This document shows, one piece after another, positions 1-7,412 of a DNA stretch of 64,000 bases. The stretch comes from Mucilaginibacter sp. (lineage in GTDB: Bacteria; Bacteroidota; Bacteroidia; Sphingobacteriales; Sphingobacteriaceae): assembly GCF_025359345.1 (NCBI RefSeq), contig NZ_JANYGQ010000005.1, positions 1-64,000 on the forward strand, read 5' to 3'. The notes under the pieces are model-generated. The model did no database searches. It saw only the letters and a program-made list of their open reading frames with translations, and was not told the origin of the DNA. The stretch's first letter is position 1, and every line of letters begins with the position of its first letter. A program made the position numbers and the translations under genes.

Positions 1-1158
1 GTACATTTTCGCGAACCCGGCTTAACACATAAAGCTAAGATATACACAGAATCGCGCGCGGCGGTAGCCGGTGGCATAACTTCGTTTATGGAGATGCCCA
101 ACACCGTGCCAAATACGCTAACACAAGAGTTATTGCAGGATAAGTATGACATTGCTGCCCGAACATCGCTGGCTAACTACTCGTTTTTTATGGGCGCCTC
201 AAATGATAACATCGACGAGGTGTTGCGTACCGATACGGCCAACGTTTGCGGCATAAAAGTTTTTATGGGATCATCCACCGGCAACATGTTGGTTGACAAT
301 CCCGGCACGCTCGAACGGATATTCTCGCAATCGCCCATGCTGGTTGCCACCCATTGCGAGGATGAAGCAACCATAAAAAGCAACCTTGAACATTATAAGC
401 AACTATTGGGCGAAAATATCCCGGTAAGGCTACACCCGAAAATACGCAGCGCCGAGGCTTGTTATATCTCGTCGTCGATGGCGGTCGACCTGGCAAAAAA
501 GCACAATACCAGGCTGCACATCCTGCATATATCTACCGAAAAAGAAACTTACCTGTTTGATAATTCCATCCCCCTGAAAGATAAAAGGATCACCGCGGAG
601 GCCTGTATCCACCACCTTTGGTTTAGCGATAAGGATTACGAAACCAAAGGCAACCTGATAAAGTGGAACCCTGCGGTAAAAACAGAACATGACCGTGCCG
701 GCATTTTAAAAGCCGTACTCAATGGTCGTATAGATGTAATAGCTACCGACCACGCACCGCACACCATTGAAGAAAAATCACTACCCTACCTGCAGGCCCC
801 ATCCGGCGGACCGCTGGTGCAGCATGCCCTGCCGGCCATGCTCGAACTTTACCACCAGGGAAAGATAACACTTGAACAAATAGCCGAAAAAATGGCACAC
901 AACGTGGCCATTTGCTTCCAGGTAGAAAAACGTGGTTTTATACGCGAAGGCTACTACGCCGACCTTGTGCTGGCCGATTTAAATGCCCCCTGGAAGGTTA
1001 ACAAAGACAATATTTTGTACCAATGTAAATGGAGCCCGTTTGAGGGTACAACCTTTCAATCAAAAATTGCCTATACCATTGTATCGGGCAACGTTGTGTG
1101 GGCCAACGGAAGTTTAGTAGAAGGTGAGGCCGGTAAAAGGCTGAGCTTTATACGATAA
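1..1158 (+). CDS. pyrC: Dihydroorotase, 5' end cut by window edge
   Basis: Converts carbamoyl-aspartate to dihydroorotate in cytoplasmic pyrimidine synthesis. The frame is open from base 1 and begins with V-H-F-R-E-P-G, the second half of the metal-binding HxH signature of class I dihydroorotases, so about 55-60 N-terminal residues lie outside the window. Further family marks are K-V-F-M-G (the lysine expected to be carboxylated and bridge two zincs), T-H-C-E, H-I-L-H and A-T-D-H-A-P-H, which supplies the catalytic Asp. An internal ATG at 88 is not the start, because the conserved signature lies before it. The C-terminal part (W-S-P-F-E-G-T) is also typical. It is followed by a small unknown gene 61 bp downstream, so co-transcription is possible. 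Confidence 0.93.
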   Translation, partial: VHFREPGLTHKAKIYTESRAAVAGGITSFMEMPNTVPNTLTQELLQDKYDIAARTSLANYSFFMGASNDNIDEVLRTDTANVCGIKVFMGSSTGNMLVDNPGTLERIFSQSPMLVATHCEDEATIKSNLEHYKQLLGENIPVRLHPKIRSAEACYISSSMAVDLAKKHNTRLHILHISTEKETYLFDNSIPLKDKRITAEACIHHLWFSDKDYETKGNLIKWNPAVKTEHDRAGILKAVLNGRIDVIATDHAPHTIEEKSLPYLQAPSGGPLVQHALPAMLELYHQGKITLEQIAEKMAHNVAICFQVEKRGFIREGYYADLVLADLNAPWKVNKDNILYQCKWSPFEGTTFQSKIAYTIVSGNVVWANGSLVEGEAGKRLSFIR

Positions 1159-1219
1159 TTCGTTTAAGTTAAATCGGGGGTTTAATAATTCAGGCGGGAT
1201 TTCTGCAATAAAAATATAA

Positions 1220-1507
1220 ATGAAGAAAGTTAAATTGTTTCAACTGATGGACTTGGTTGAGGAGATAAAGAAGGTTGAAGATTTAATTACTGCCAGCCGC
1301 AAAGCACGCACATCGGCATTGCTGATAAAACAATACGAAACTAAAAAGAACCAATTAATCGGATCGTTGATAAGCGAGTTGAACTCGCCGCTATTGCAAT
1401 CAACCCAAAGCTATTTGCTTATTAAAATGCTGCTGGAGAAGTATTATCCCACAACGGAAGATGAAATTAGTGATGTGGATTTCGCCAAATTGGTGGCGGC
1501 GATATAG
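1220..1507 (+). CDS. Small hypothetical protein, helical
   Basis: A 95-residue protein with no family I recognise. It is rich in Lys, Glu and Leu, has no signal peptide or membrane segment, and reads as two or three amphipathic helices (K-L-F-Q-L-M-D-L-V-E-E-I and Y-L-L-I-K-M-L-L-E-K). It starts at ATG 61 bp after the dihydroorotase stop, on the same strand. It is followed by a REP-like hairpin. It is probably real, because length, codon use and spacing match neighbouring genes; the function is unknown. Confidence 0.6.
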   Translation: MKKVKLFQLMDLVEEIKKVEDLITASRKARTSALLIKQYETKKNQLIGSLISELNSPLLQSTQSYLLIKMLLEKYYPTTEDEISDVDFAKLVAAI

Positions 1508-1539
1508 GAAAATCTATTATTTCATTTACCAAAAAATTT

Positions 1540-1601
1540 TGTCATTGCGAGCGAGAAGACGATATTGCTTCGTCGGTCCTCCTCGCAATGACAAAAAATA
1601 A
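1540..1601. repeat. REP-like palindrome, TCATTGCGAG family
   Basis: TTTTGTCATTGCGAG on the left is matched by CTCGCAATGACAAAA on the right, about 15 bp perfect arms, with GAAGACGATATTGCTTCGTC inside forming a second nested stem. The same terminal word occurs at 40895-41012. This word is widespread in bacterial intergenic DNA. The element lies between convergent genes and could also act as a bidirectional transcription stop. Confidence 0.85.
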
Positions 1602-1607
1602 AATATA

Positions 1608-2075
1608 CTATTTCACCCCCAAATAAATCCTTGCCTCTGTCTCCTCAAAACTCTTCGGGTTGGCTTTATAAAAATCATAATCCGCGGCATATTTCCTATC
1701 GATATCGCTTGCCCATATCTGTTGCCAGGCGGCACCAATATTGGCCGGGAACTCCCCTTCCAAATAATAAACCAGGTATTCGCCGGACGGTACAGTTGTA
1801 CCGGTAAAGCCGCTGGTTATGCCATTCAATGAACTAACCTTGCAGCCCAATATGGCCGTGTACTGGCCGGTATAGTCGCTTTCATAATCGGTATAAACGC
1901 AGTACATATCATCTGAAATCCTGTCGGCAATTTGGTCAATTAAATTTTCGGAGATGAACCGTGTCCACAGCCCCCCGATGTCTTTGGCAGATTGCCCGTC
2001 TTTGTTAGTCGTCCTTACAGAAATCCCCATAAGGTAAAATTGATTTTCGCTTGATCTTTCGGTTTTGGCTATCAT
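1608..2075 (-). CDS. GyrI-like / AraC effector-binding domain protein
   Basis: A 155-residue stand-alone small-molecule-binding domain of the GyrI/BmrR-C type. Visible marks are an early G-I-S-V-R strand, the central region with C-V-Y-T-D-Y-E, an L-G-C-K-V strand, the V-P-S-G-E-Y turn and the W-Q-Q-I-W-A-S helix near residues 115-125, which is the usual order in this fold. No DNA-binding domain is attached. It is the last gene of a leftward run (WYL regulator, DoxX, EVE, SRPBCC, this gene), 78 bp after the SRPBCC gene. The ligand cannot be inferred. Stand-alone members are often annotated only as transcription activators or effector binding proteins. Confidence 0.8.
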   Translation of the reverse strand: MIAKTERSSENQFYLMGISVRTTNKDGQSAKDIGGLWTRFISENLIDQIADRISDDMYCVYTDYESDYTGQYTAILGCKVSSLNGITSGFTGTTVPSGEYLVYYLEGEFPANIGAAWQQIWASDIDRKYAADYDFYKANPKSFEETEARIYLGVK

Positions 2076-2153
2076 TACTTTTTGTTATATCGACTTATAA
2101 AAAACTTTCAATGAATTATTTAACAAGATTAACTAAATAGTTACATTAACAGC

Positions 2154-2579
2154 TTATTTTTCAATAATTTTCTTCAACCCGTCGAAGACAGCTGTCCACA
2201 TTTGTTCGGAATGGTAGGCAGCTTCCTCACTTTTTACGCCGTCCTGGGCAATAACTAACGTCGTTCCATCGCGCGTTTCACTCAACTCGTAGGTAATATT
2301 GTTGTAGTTTTCCGGCTTGTCTTCGGTACCGCTCATGCTGCTCCAATAGGTGTATTTTAAAAATTTCGGTGCGTAAATGTCGAGGATAATTCCGCCGTCC
2401 TGGTAGGTCTTCCCCTCCCACTCGCCGGTGAATGTAATGGGGTTCCCTACCTTCCAATCCGACTTCAAATTAGTGCCGAAGAAATATTCTTTTACAATTG
2501 CCGGGTCGGTAAGGCCTTTCCAAACTTCAGCAATAGGTGCCTTAAATGTTACGGTTGTTTCTGATGTCAGTGTGTTCAT
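2154..2579 (-). CDS. SRPBCC (AHSA1-like) protein
   Basis: A 141-residue START/SRPBCC-fold protein of the activator-of-Hsp90-like (AHSA1) type. The N-terminus (V-T-F-K-A-P-I-A-E-V-W-K-G-L-T-D-P) is the typical first strand and helix. F-T-G-E-W and Y-T-Y-W-S are the expected central strands, and the last helix ends G-L-K-K-I-I-E-K. It probably binds a hydrophobic small molecule; the substrate is unknown. There is no signal peptide. It lies between the EVE and GyrI-like genes on the same strand, and the 137-bp gap upstream is filled by an AGTTGATTGGGTTG inverted repeat. Confidence 0.85.
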   Translation of the reverse strand: MNTLTSETTVTFKAPIAEVWKGLTDPAIVKEYFFGTNLKSDWKVGNPITFTGEWEGKTYQDGGIILDIYAPKFLKYTYWSSMSGTEDKPENYNNITYELSETRDGTTLVIAQDGVKSEEAAYHSEQMWTAVFDGLKKIIEK

Positions 2580-2591
2580 GTTTTCAGTTGT

Positions 2592-2712
2592 TAAGTTATG
2601 CTAAGTTGAGTAAGTTGGATTACGTTAAATTGAGTTGATTGGGTTGAATTTCGAGGAATGGTTGGTATTCAACTTAATCAACCACAACTCCCAATCAACC
2701 CAATCAACTAAT
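2592..2712. repeat. AGTTGATTGGGTTG inverted repeat element
   Basis: Left arm AGTTGATTGGGTTG (2632-2645), with degenerate TAAGTTGAG/TAAGTTGGA copies before it, faces CAACCCAATCAACT (2695-2708) on the right. Both arms are themselves built of short TTGA-rich words. Related words occur at 41943-41985, 51400-51435 and 56388-56422. It fills the EVE-SRPBCC gap. Confidence 0.75.
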
Positions 2713-2716
2713 TTTC

Positions 2717-3130
2717 TTATTCAATCATTTTATCCCGGATTAACTCATAATCTCCCTCCGGTATCTCAAAAAAACCAAAGCGAAATTTGTGACCCCACGA
2801 AGTTTTATTTTCAATAAAGCTGAGTTGATTTATCAGCGGTGCTATGGGTGTTTCTTTGCATCTATGATAATTGATATTCCGGCGGTAAGGGATAAAATCA
2901 TCTGCCATTTTGTGCTGGTAAATTTTATCGTCAGCCACCTCGCCAATTGCAGTGAATGCCTGCAATACCTCGTTACCCCCATAAGTTTTTTTTGGCGAAT
3001 AAAATATTACGCCATCGCCAACGGCCATACGTTTCAGCGGCCCTTCTTTGCCATGATTGGCCTGCATAAAGCCGCCTTCAACGCCGCGGGCAATATGGTC
3101 TTTTGATACTACCACTATCCAGTATTTCAT
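2717..3130 (-). CDS. EVE domain protein (UPF0310 family)
   Basis: A 137-residue single EVE-domain protein, related to PUA-like domains that bind modified nucleotides. Family marks are K-Y-W-I-V-V-V-S-K-D-H at the start, G-G-F-M-Q-A-N-H-G-K, the G-D-G-V-I-F-Y-S-P-K strand and F-R-F-G-F-F-E-I near the end. I chose the ATG giving M-K-Y-W-I because the family begins there; an upstream ATG at 3145 would overlap the DoxX gene. It is closely linked to the DoxX and WYL-regulator genes. EVE proteins are often found with defence or modification genes, but none is visible here. Confidence 0.88.
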   Translation of the reverse strand: MKYWIVVVSKDHIARGVEGGFMQANHGKEGPLKRMAVGDGVIFYSPKKTYGGNEVLQAFTAIGEVADDKIYQHKMADDFIPYRRNINYHRCKETPIAPLINQLSFIENKTSWGHKFRFGFFEIPEGDYELIRDKMIE

Positions 3131-3135
3131 ACGCT

Positions 3136-3483
3136 TTATATCCAAAAGGTGAATGAAAAAATAACGGCCAAAAGCATACCGACAAACACTGGCTTCATCA
3201 CGTCTTTTTTGGGGTCTTTATATTTTACGTGGGTATAAAAGGCGCCAACAACCAGGGTCGCAAAAATGCCTATTGCGTAAATTCGGGTTTGGCTAAATAC
3301 TATCAATATACTGCATGCAACTTCCGTAAAGCCAAGCAGGTGCATAAACCACAAGGGGTAACCCCATCGTTTAAAATATGCTTCCGAATCTGGATGGCCG
3401 CTTAGTTTTTTAAAGCCGAAAATAACGCCGGGTATTATATAAGCTGCTATTAATACCCAAAAAATGATTATTTTGATTTCCAT
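3136..3483 (-). CDS. DoxX-like membrane protein
   Basis: A 115-residue protein with four hydrophobic segments (about residues 4-24, 45-63, 70-86, 97-114), a typical DoxX-family layout. The motif G-F-K-K-L-S-G-H-P after the first segment and W-G-Y-P-L-W-F-M-H-L-L-G-F-T-E-V in the middle are characteristic. Such proteins sit in the inner membrane; quinone-linked or redox roles are suggested for some members, but the role here is unknown. It is translated 50 bp after the WYL regulator and runs directly into the EVE gene. Confidence 0.82.
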   Translation of the reverse strand: MEIKIIIFWVLIAAYIIPGVIFGFKKLSGHPDSEAYFKRWGYPLWFMHLLGFTEVACSILIVFSQTRIYAIGIFATLVVGAFYTHVKYKDPKKDVMKPVFVGMLLAVIFSFTFWI

Positions 3484-3532
3484 ATCGTTAGTTGTTTAAT
3501 CAAATTAACGACAGGCGAATGACAACCCTATG

Positions 3533-4495
3533 TCAGTAGGAATTTATCAATTGTAGATTTTTTTGAGAAATCGCTGCGGCTATGGTTCCAACCGTCTCCT
3601 TTAAACTATCCGGGCTTATAATTTCGGCGTGGTCGCCGTACATCATGAACCAGCGCGCAAATCCTTCCATTGATGCCGTCAAAAACGTCATTTCAATGTA
3701 GCCGCCAACTGTTTTTTCGGATACGAAACCACTATAATATTTTTGGTACTCCAGGTGGCCGTGAATTGATTTTTCAACCCGAATCACCACCATATCCAGT
3801 TCCTGGTCTTTGGCGGTTTGGGCTATGTAAGCTTTTAACGTGGGGTGCTTGCTGTTAAACGTCTTACCGGTAGATTCAATAGCGATAATTCTGTCGAGCC
3901 TGAAATCACGATAATCCTTCCGCAGCAAACAATAGGCAATTAAGTGCCAGTAGCCGCTTTTATAAAATATGCCTATCGCCTCAATTTCGCGTTTGGTATG
4001 TTCCTGGCTGTGGAGGGCAAAATAATCAATGCAAATTACACTCTTTTTGGCAATGCTGTTCAGCAGGGTTTGAATGTGGTCCTTATTATCCACCTTTAAC
4101 TGGCTATGGCTGCGCAGTACCTCAATGCTGCTATCTATATCTTCCAACAGGTTCTTTTCAGCTGTTTTTAAAATCGCCCGTATTTTGTACATGGCCGATT
4201 TATGGTGTTCGGATGTAGCATTATCCGTGAGCTTTTCAACGAACTTTTCGGCAGTTAAAAAGGCGGTCGCTTCTTCTTTGGTAAACATTACCGGCGGCAG
4301 CCGGTAGCCATCAACGATGGAATACCCAACACCAGCCTCCCCTATTATCGGTATGCCGGCCTCTTCCAAAGTTTTTACATCACGGTAAACCGTACGCAGG
4401 CTTATGTTAAAGCGCTCGGCTATATCGCTGGCTTTAACCACCCTACGCGACTGTAATTGAATTAATATTGCCGAAACTCTGTCAATACGGTTCAT
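3533..4495 (-). CDS. WYL-domain transcriptional regulator (YafY type)
   Basis: About 320 residues. An N-terminal winged helix (R-I-D-R-V-S-A-I-L then S-L-R-T-V-Y-R-D-V-K-T-L as recognition helix) is followed by a linker and a WYL domain (about residues 135-220) and a C-terminal extension, the usual architecture of YafY/DeoR-type regulators. The start M-N-R-I-D-R (ATG at 4495) is preferred over the upstream TTG because the HTH begins there. WYL domains are thought to sense nucleic acid or small ligands. As first gene of a leftward run with DoxX and EVE it may control that run. The divergent DUF2007 gene begins only about 60 bp away, so both promoters share that gap. Confidence 0.9.
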   Translation of the reverse strand: MNRIDRVSAILIQLQSRRVVKASDIAERFNISLRTVYRDVKTLEEAGIPIIGEAGVGYSIVDGYRLPPVMFTKEEATAFLTAEKFVEKLTDNATSEHHKSAMYKIRAILKTAEKNLLEDIDSSIEVLRSHSQLKVDNKDHIQTLLNSIAKKSVICIDYFALHSQEHTKREIEAIGIFYKSGYWHLIAYCLLRKDYRDFRLDRIIAIESTGKTFNSKHPTLKAYIAQTAKDQELDMVVIRVEKSIHGHLEYQKYYSGFVSEKTVGGYIEMTFLTASMEGFARWFMMYGDHAEIISPDSLKETVGTIAAAISQKNLQLINSY

Positions 4496-4554
4496 GTGCC
4501 CCAAATTAAGCAAAAACCAAGTATCTTAGCACAAATTTTATTATTTTGAATAAC

Positions 4555-4983
4555 ATGGACCAGGATAACGATAAAATAATAACATTCGAATCGTATTACG
4601 ACCCTATGCTGGCGCACATCATCCGCAGCCGGCTGGAAGCAAACGGTATCAGCTGTTTTATTGCCGACGAGAACATAATTGGCGCCAACCCGCTGTACAA
4701 TAACGCCGTGGGTGGTGTAAAACTCAAAATATTCGAAAAAGATATTGAACGCTGCCGTGAAATTTTAGCCACCGAGGGCGACTTGCACGAAAGCGACCAC
4801 TTTGAAATTGATAACGAAAACAATACCTACGTGGTATGCCCCTACTGCGCTTCTACCAACGTAACCAGTATTGAAAAAGATGAAAACGAAACCGGCATGT
4901 TAAGTTCATTTGTGAATTTGATAAACCCGTTTTCGAGTCAAAAAAACTGGCACTGCAATAACTGTCAGCAGGATTTTGAATGA
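4555..4983 (+). CDS. DUF2007 protein with C-terminal zinc ribbon
   Basis: The N-terminal part (about residues 5-75) is the DUF2007 putative signal-transducing fold: F-E-S-Y-Y-D-P-M-L-A-H-I-I-R-S-R-L-E-A-N-G-I then G-G-V-K-L-K-I. The C-terminal part carries C-P-Y-C and C-N-N-C pairs about 40 residues apart, a zinc ribbon. No signal peptide. I place the start at ATG 4555; a TTG at 4546 is in frame. It is divergent from the WYL regulator. The molecular role is unknown. Confidence 0.85.
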   Translation: MDQDNDKIITFESYYDPMLAHIIRSRLEANGISCFIADENIIGANPLYNNAVGGVKLKIFEKDIERCREILATEGDLHESDHFEIDNENNTYVVCPYCASTNVTSIEKDENETGMLSSFVNLINPFSSQKNWHCNNCQQDFE

Positions 4984-5149
4984 TATGGGCTACCAATGAC
5001 TCACCCTTCAATCAAAATCAGTTTAAAATTTTTTATAAAAAAGCTTCCAATAAGAATATTCCCCGTCGGAATATTACGTATAATTTAAACATGTATCAAT
5101 AAAGATACAAAACTGGGATAATGCGAAGCTAATTTATATATTAGCGGCC

Positions 5150-6157
5150 ATGTTTAACCGCCGTAAGTTTATAAAAATATCGGCTGCCGGCGCTTCGCTG
5201 GCGGCGTTGTCAAGTTCAAAAATCGCGAAGGCCGTGGCTTATAAACCGGCCGGCAGCGTTCCAATTGTAATATCAACCTGGGATTTCGGCATTCCTGCTA
5301 ATAAAGAAGCCTGGAGAGTGCTTGAAAAAGGCGGCCGCGCGCTCGATGCCGTTGAGGCTGGCGTTAAAATTCCGGAGGCGGATATGAACAACCACACTGT
5401 TGGCCGCGCAGGCTACCCCGACCGTGACGGCCACGTTACCCTAGATGCCTGTATAATGGACGAGTTTGGAAATTGTGGCTCGGTGGCCGCTATGGAAAAT
5501 ATAGCTCATCCAATATCTGTAGCCCGCGCGGTTATGGAAAAAACGCCGCACGTGATGCTGGTTGGCGATGGCGCTACCCAGTTTGCCGTTGAGCAAGGCT
5601 TCAAAAAAGAAAAGCTGCTCACCCCTGAATCAGAGAAAGCATGGAAAGATTGGCTCAAAACCGCTAAATATTCGCCGGTGATGAATATTGAAAATAAACA
5701 ACATCAGCCGGGCAGCAAATACAATCACGATACCATCGGCATGTTGGCCATTGATGCCAAAGGTAATATATCAGGTGCATGCACAACCAGCGGCATGGCC
5801 TTTAAACTACATGGCCGTGTGGGCGACAGCCCTATAATAGGCGCTGGCTTATATGTGGATAATGAAGTAGGCGGTGCCACGTCAACAGGTGTTGGCGAGG
5901 AAGTTATCCGTAATGTTGGCAGCTTCCTGGTAGTCGAACTTATGCGCCAGGGCTTCTCGCCAGAGGATGCCTGCAAAGAAGCCGTTAAACGTATCATTAA
6001 AAAGAAACCTGACACAGCTAAAAATATACAAGTTGGCTTTTTGGCCATTAACAAAAAAGGCGAATATGGCGCTTATGCCATCCAGCAAGGTTTCTCTTTC
6101 GCGGTTTGCAATGCCGATAAACAGGATTTGTTGATCCCGGGTAAGAGTTTCTATTGA
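5150..6157 (+). CDS. N4-(beta-N-acetylglucosaminyl)-L-asparaginase (glycosylasparaginase)
   Basis: An N-terminal nucleophile hydrolase that cleaves the GlcNAc-Asn bond of glycopeptides. The precursor of 335 residues has an N-terminal export signal beginning M-F-N-R-R-K-F-I-K-I (twin-arginine-like, followed by a hydrophobic Ala/Leu stretch). The autocleavage site H-D-T-I-G-M lies at residues 193-198, so Thr195 becomes the free N-terminal nucleophile of the beta chain. G-R-V-G-D-S-P and G-A-T-S-T-G-V-G-E-E are the conserved substrate-binding and oxyanion regions. It fits the glycan-degrading content of the window. No operon partner is clear: an inverted repeat and CutC follow. Confidence 0.95.
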   Translation: MFNRRKFIKISAAGASLAALSSSKIAKAVAYKPAGSVPIVISTWDFGIPANKEAWRVLEKGGRALDAVEAGVKIPEADMNNHTVGRAGYPDRDGHVTLDACIMDEFGNCGSVAAMENIAHPISVARAVMEKTPHVMLVGDGATQFAVEQGFKKEKLLTPESEKAWKDWLKTAKYSPVMNIENKQHQPGSKYNHDTIGMLAIDAKGNISGACTTSGMAFKLHGRVGDSPIIGAGLYVDNEVGGATSTGVGEEVIRNVGSFLVVELMRQGFSPEDACKEAVKRIIKKKPDTAKNIQVGFLAINKKGEYGAYAIQQGFSFAVCNADKQDLLIPGKSFY

Positions 6158-6161
6158 GAAG

Positions 6162-6240
6162 TTGTCCATGGGCGATAGACCATAGCTCAATTGGTAGTAA
6201 ATATCTAATTCTATGGACTATGGTCCATGGTCTATCGACT
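6162..6240. repeat. CCATGGTCTATCGACT inverted repeat element
   Basis: Left half GTCCATGGGCGATAGACCATAG faces right half CTATGGACTATGGTCCATGGTCTATCGAC. Both contain overlapping copies of CTATGG/CCATAG. It begins 5 bp after the glycosylasparaginase stop. A related word (GAACTATGAACCATGAAC) precedes and overlaps the CutC start at 6340-6365. Confidence 0.75.
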
Positions 6241-6351
6241 AAATAATTTAAAACCATTCGCGTTTAATTTTCGTTTAAAAGCTTAACGCAGCGTTATTTT
6301 TTACATCGCAGGTTTGTGGCCGGCCCAGCAACAAACCCTGAACTATGAACC

Positions 6352-7122
6352 ATGAACAATGAACACAAAAATCTTCCCGTTTCGCTGGAAGTTTGTGCCA
6401 ATTCTGTAACATCGGCCTTAGCCGCGCAGGCCGGGGGCGCGGTACGCGTTGAACTTTGTGAAAATTTGTTCGAGGGCGGCACTACCCCTTCATATGGCGA
6501 GATATTGATGGCCCGTAAACTGCTGCACATTAAGCTATACGTTTTGATAAGGCCCCGCGCCGGCGATTTCTTATATACCGACCTGGAATTTAACATTATG
6601 ATGGCCGATATACGCTACTGTATAGAAGCCGGCTGCGATGGCGTGGTAATTGGCATGCTCAATGCCGATGGCACGATCGACAAAGCGCGGTGTTCTGAAA
6701 TGGTAAGCCTGGCCAGGCAATGGGGCCTGGGGGTAACGTTTCACCGCGCCTTTGATATGTGTGCCGATATGGACACCGCGCTTGAAGAAATAATTGAGTT
6801 AGGCTGCGAGCGTATATTAACATCGGGCGGTAAAAGCACAGCTATGGAAGGTGCCTACAACATCGCCCGGCTAATTAGTAAGGCAGCCAGCCGCATAAAA
6901 ATTATGCCCGGCAGCGGCGTTAATGAAAAAAACGCCGCAGATTTAGTGCGTTTTACAGGTGCTACCGAGATCCACTCATCTGCAAGGGTAAAGGTTCCCA
7001 GTAAAATGACATACAAAAACGACCATATTATTATGGGCGCAAATCCCGGCGACGAATACAGCAACGACGTTACTGACATCGACCGGGTGAAAGATATCAT
7101 CCAACTAGCTAATTCCTTCTGA
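6352..7122 (+). CDS. cutC: CutC family protein (PF03932)
   Basis: A 256-residue TIM-barrel protein of the CutC family. The opening S-L-E-V-C-A-N-S, G-A-V-R-V-E-L-C-E-N-L-F-E-G-G-T-T-P-S, R-P-R-A-G-D-F, G-V-T-F-H-R-A-F-D and I-L-T-S-G-G motifs are all diagnostic. It was named for copper homeostasis, but the biochemical role is disputed. The ATG lies inside a GAACAATGAAC word that is part of the preceding repeat, so the first few codons (M-N-N-E-H-K-N) are probably repeat-derived and the conserved protein starts around residue 9. Confidence 0.92.
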   Translation: MNNEHKNLPVSLEVCANSVTSALAAQAGGAVRVELCENLFEGGTTPSYGEILMARKLLHIKLYVLIRPRAGDFLYTDLEFNIMMADIRYCIEAGCDGVVIGMLNADGTIDKARCSEMVSLARQWGLGVTFHRAFDMCADMDTALEEIIELGCERILTSGGKSTAMEGAYNIARLISKAASRIKIMPGSGVNEKNAADLVRFTGATEIHSSARVKVPSKMTYKNDHIIMGANPGDEYSNDVTDIDRVKDIIQLANSF

Positions 7123-7412
7123 TAACCTAAACAGCGTTTTAAATTCATATAAAAGTTGCGGATGTTGGCAAACAAACGCTTCGGCTTTACATAGTCGATG
7201 CCTGTATGCCTAAGGGTAATGAAAGGTTTTTTGTTGGCGATGTTGAGTTACTGCCAAATCATTTTTGATCAGTAACAACGAGCACATTAGGTTTGTGACC
7301 GTACAGTTATCCATAAAAGCCGAGGTCTTTTAAAAAGAAAAACGTGTTGGGATATTTCCCATTGAGTCCTTTCCCTACCCCGTAATTTGCACATCCTGCT
7401 TAAAAATAATAG
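7123..7412 (-). pseudogene. Possible decayed coding remnant
   Basis: This 290-bp gap has no intact gene. Read on the minus strand, three frames in succession give short stretches that look like protein and do not overlap: one with N-T-F-F-F-L-K-D-L-G-F-Y-G, one with H-K-P-N-V-L-V-V-T-D-Q-K, and one with T-G-I-D-Y-V-K-P-K-R-L-F-A-N-I-R-N-F-Y. Each ends in a stop or loses character where the next begins. This suggests a gene broken by frameshifts whose 5' or 3' neighbour was lost. I do not recognise the family, and chance open frames remain possible. Confidence 0.3.
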
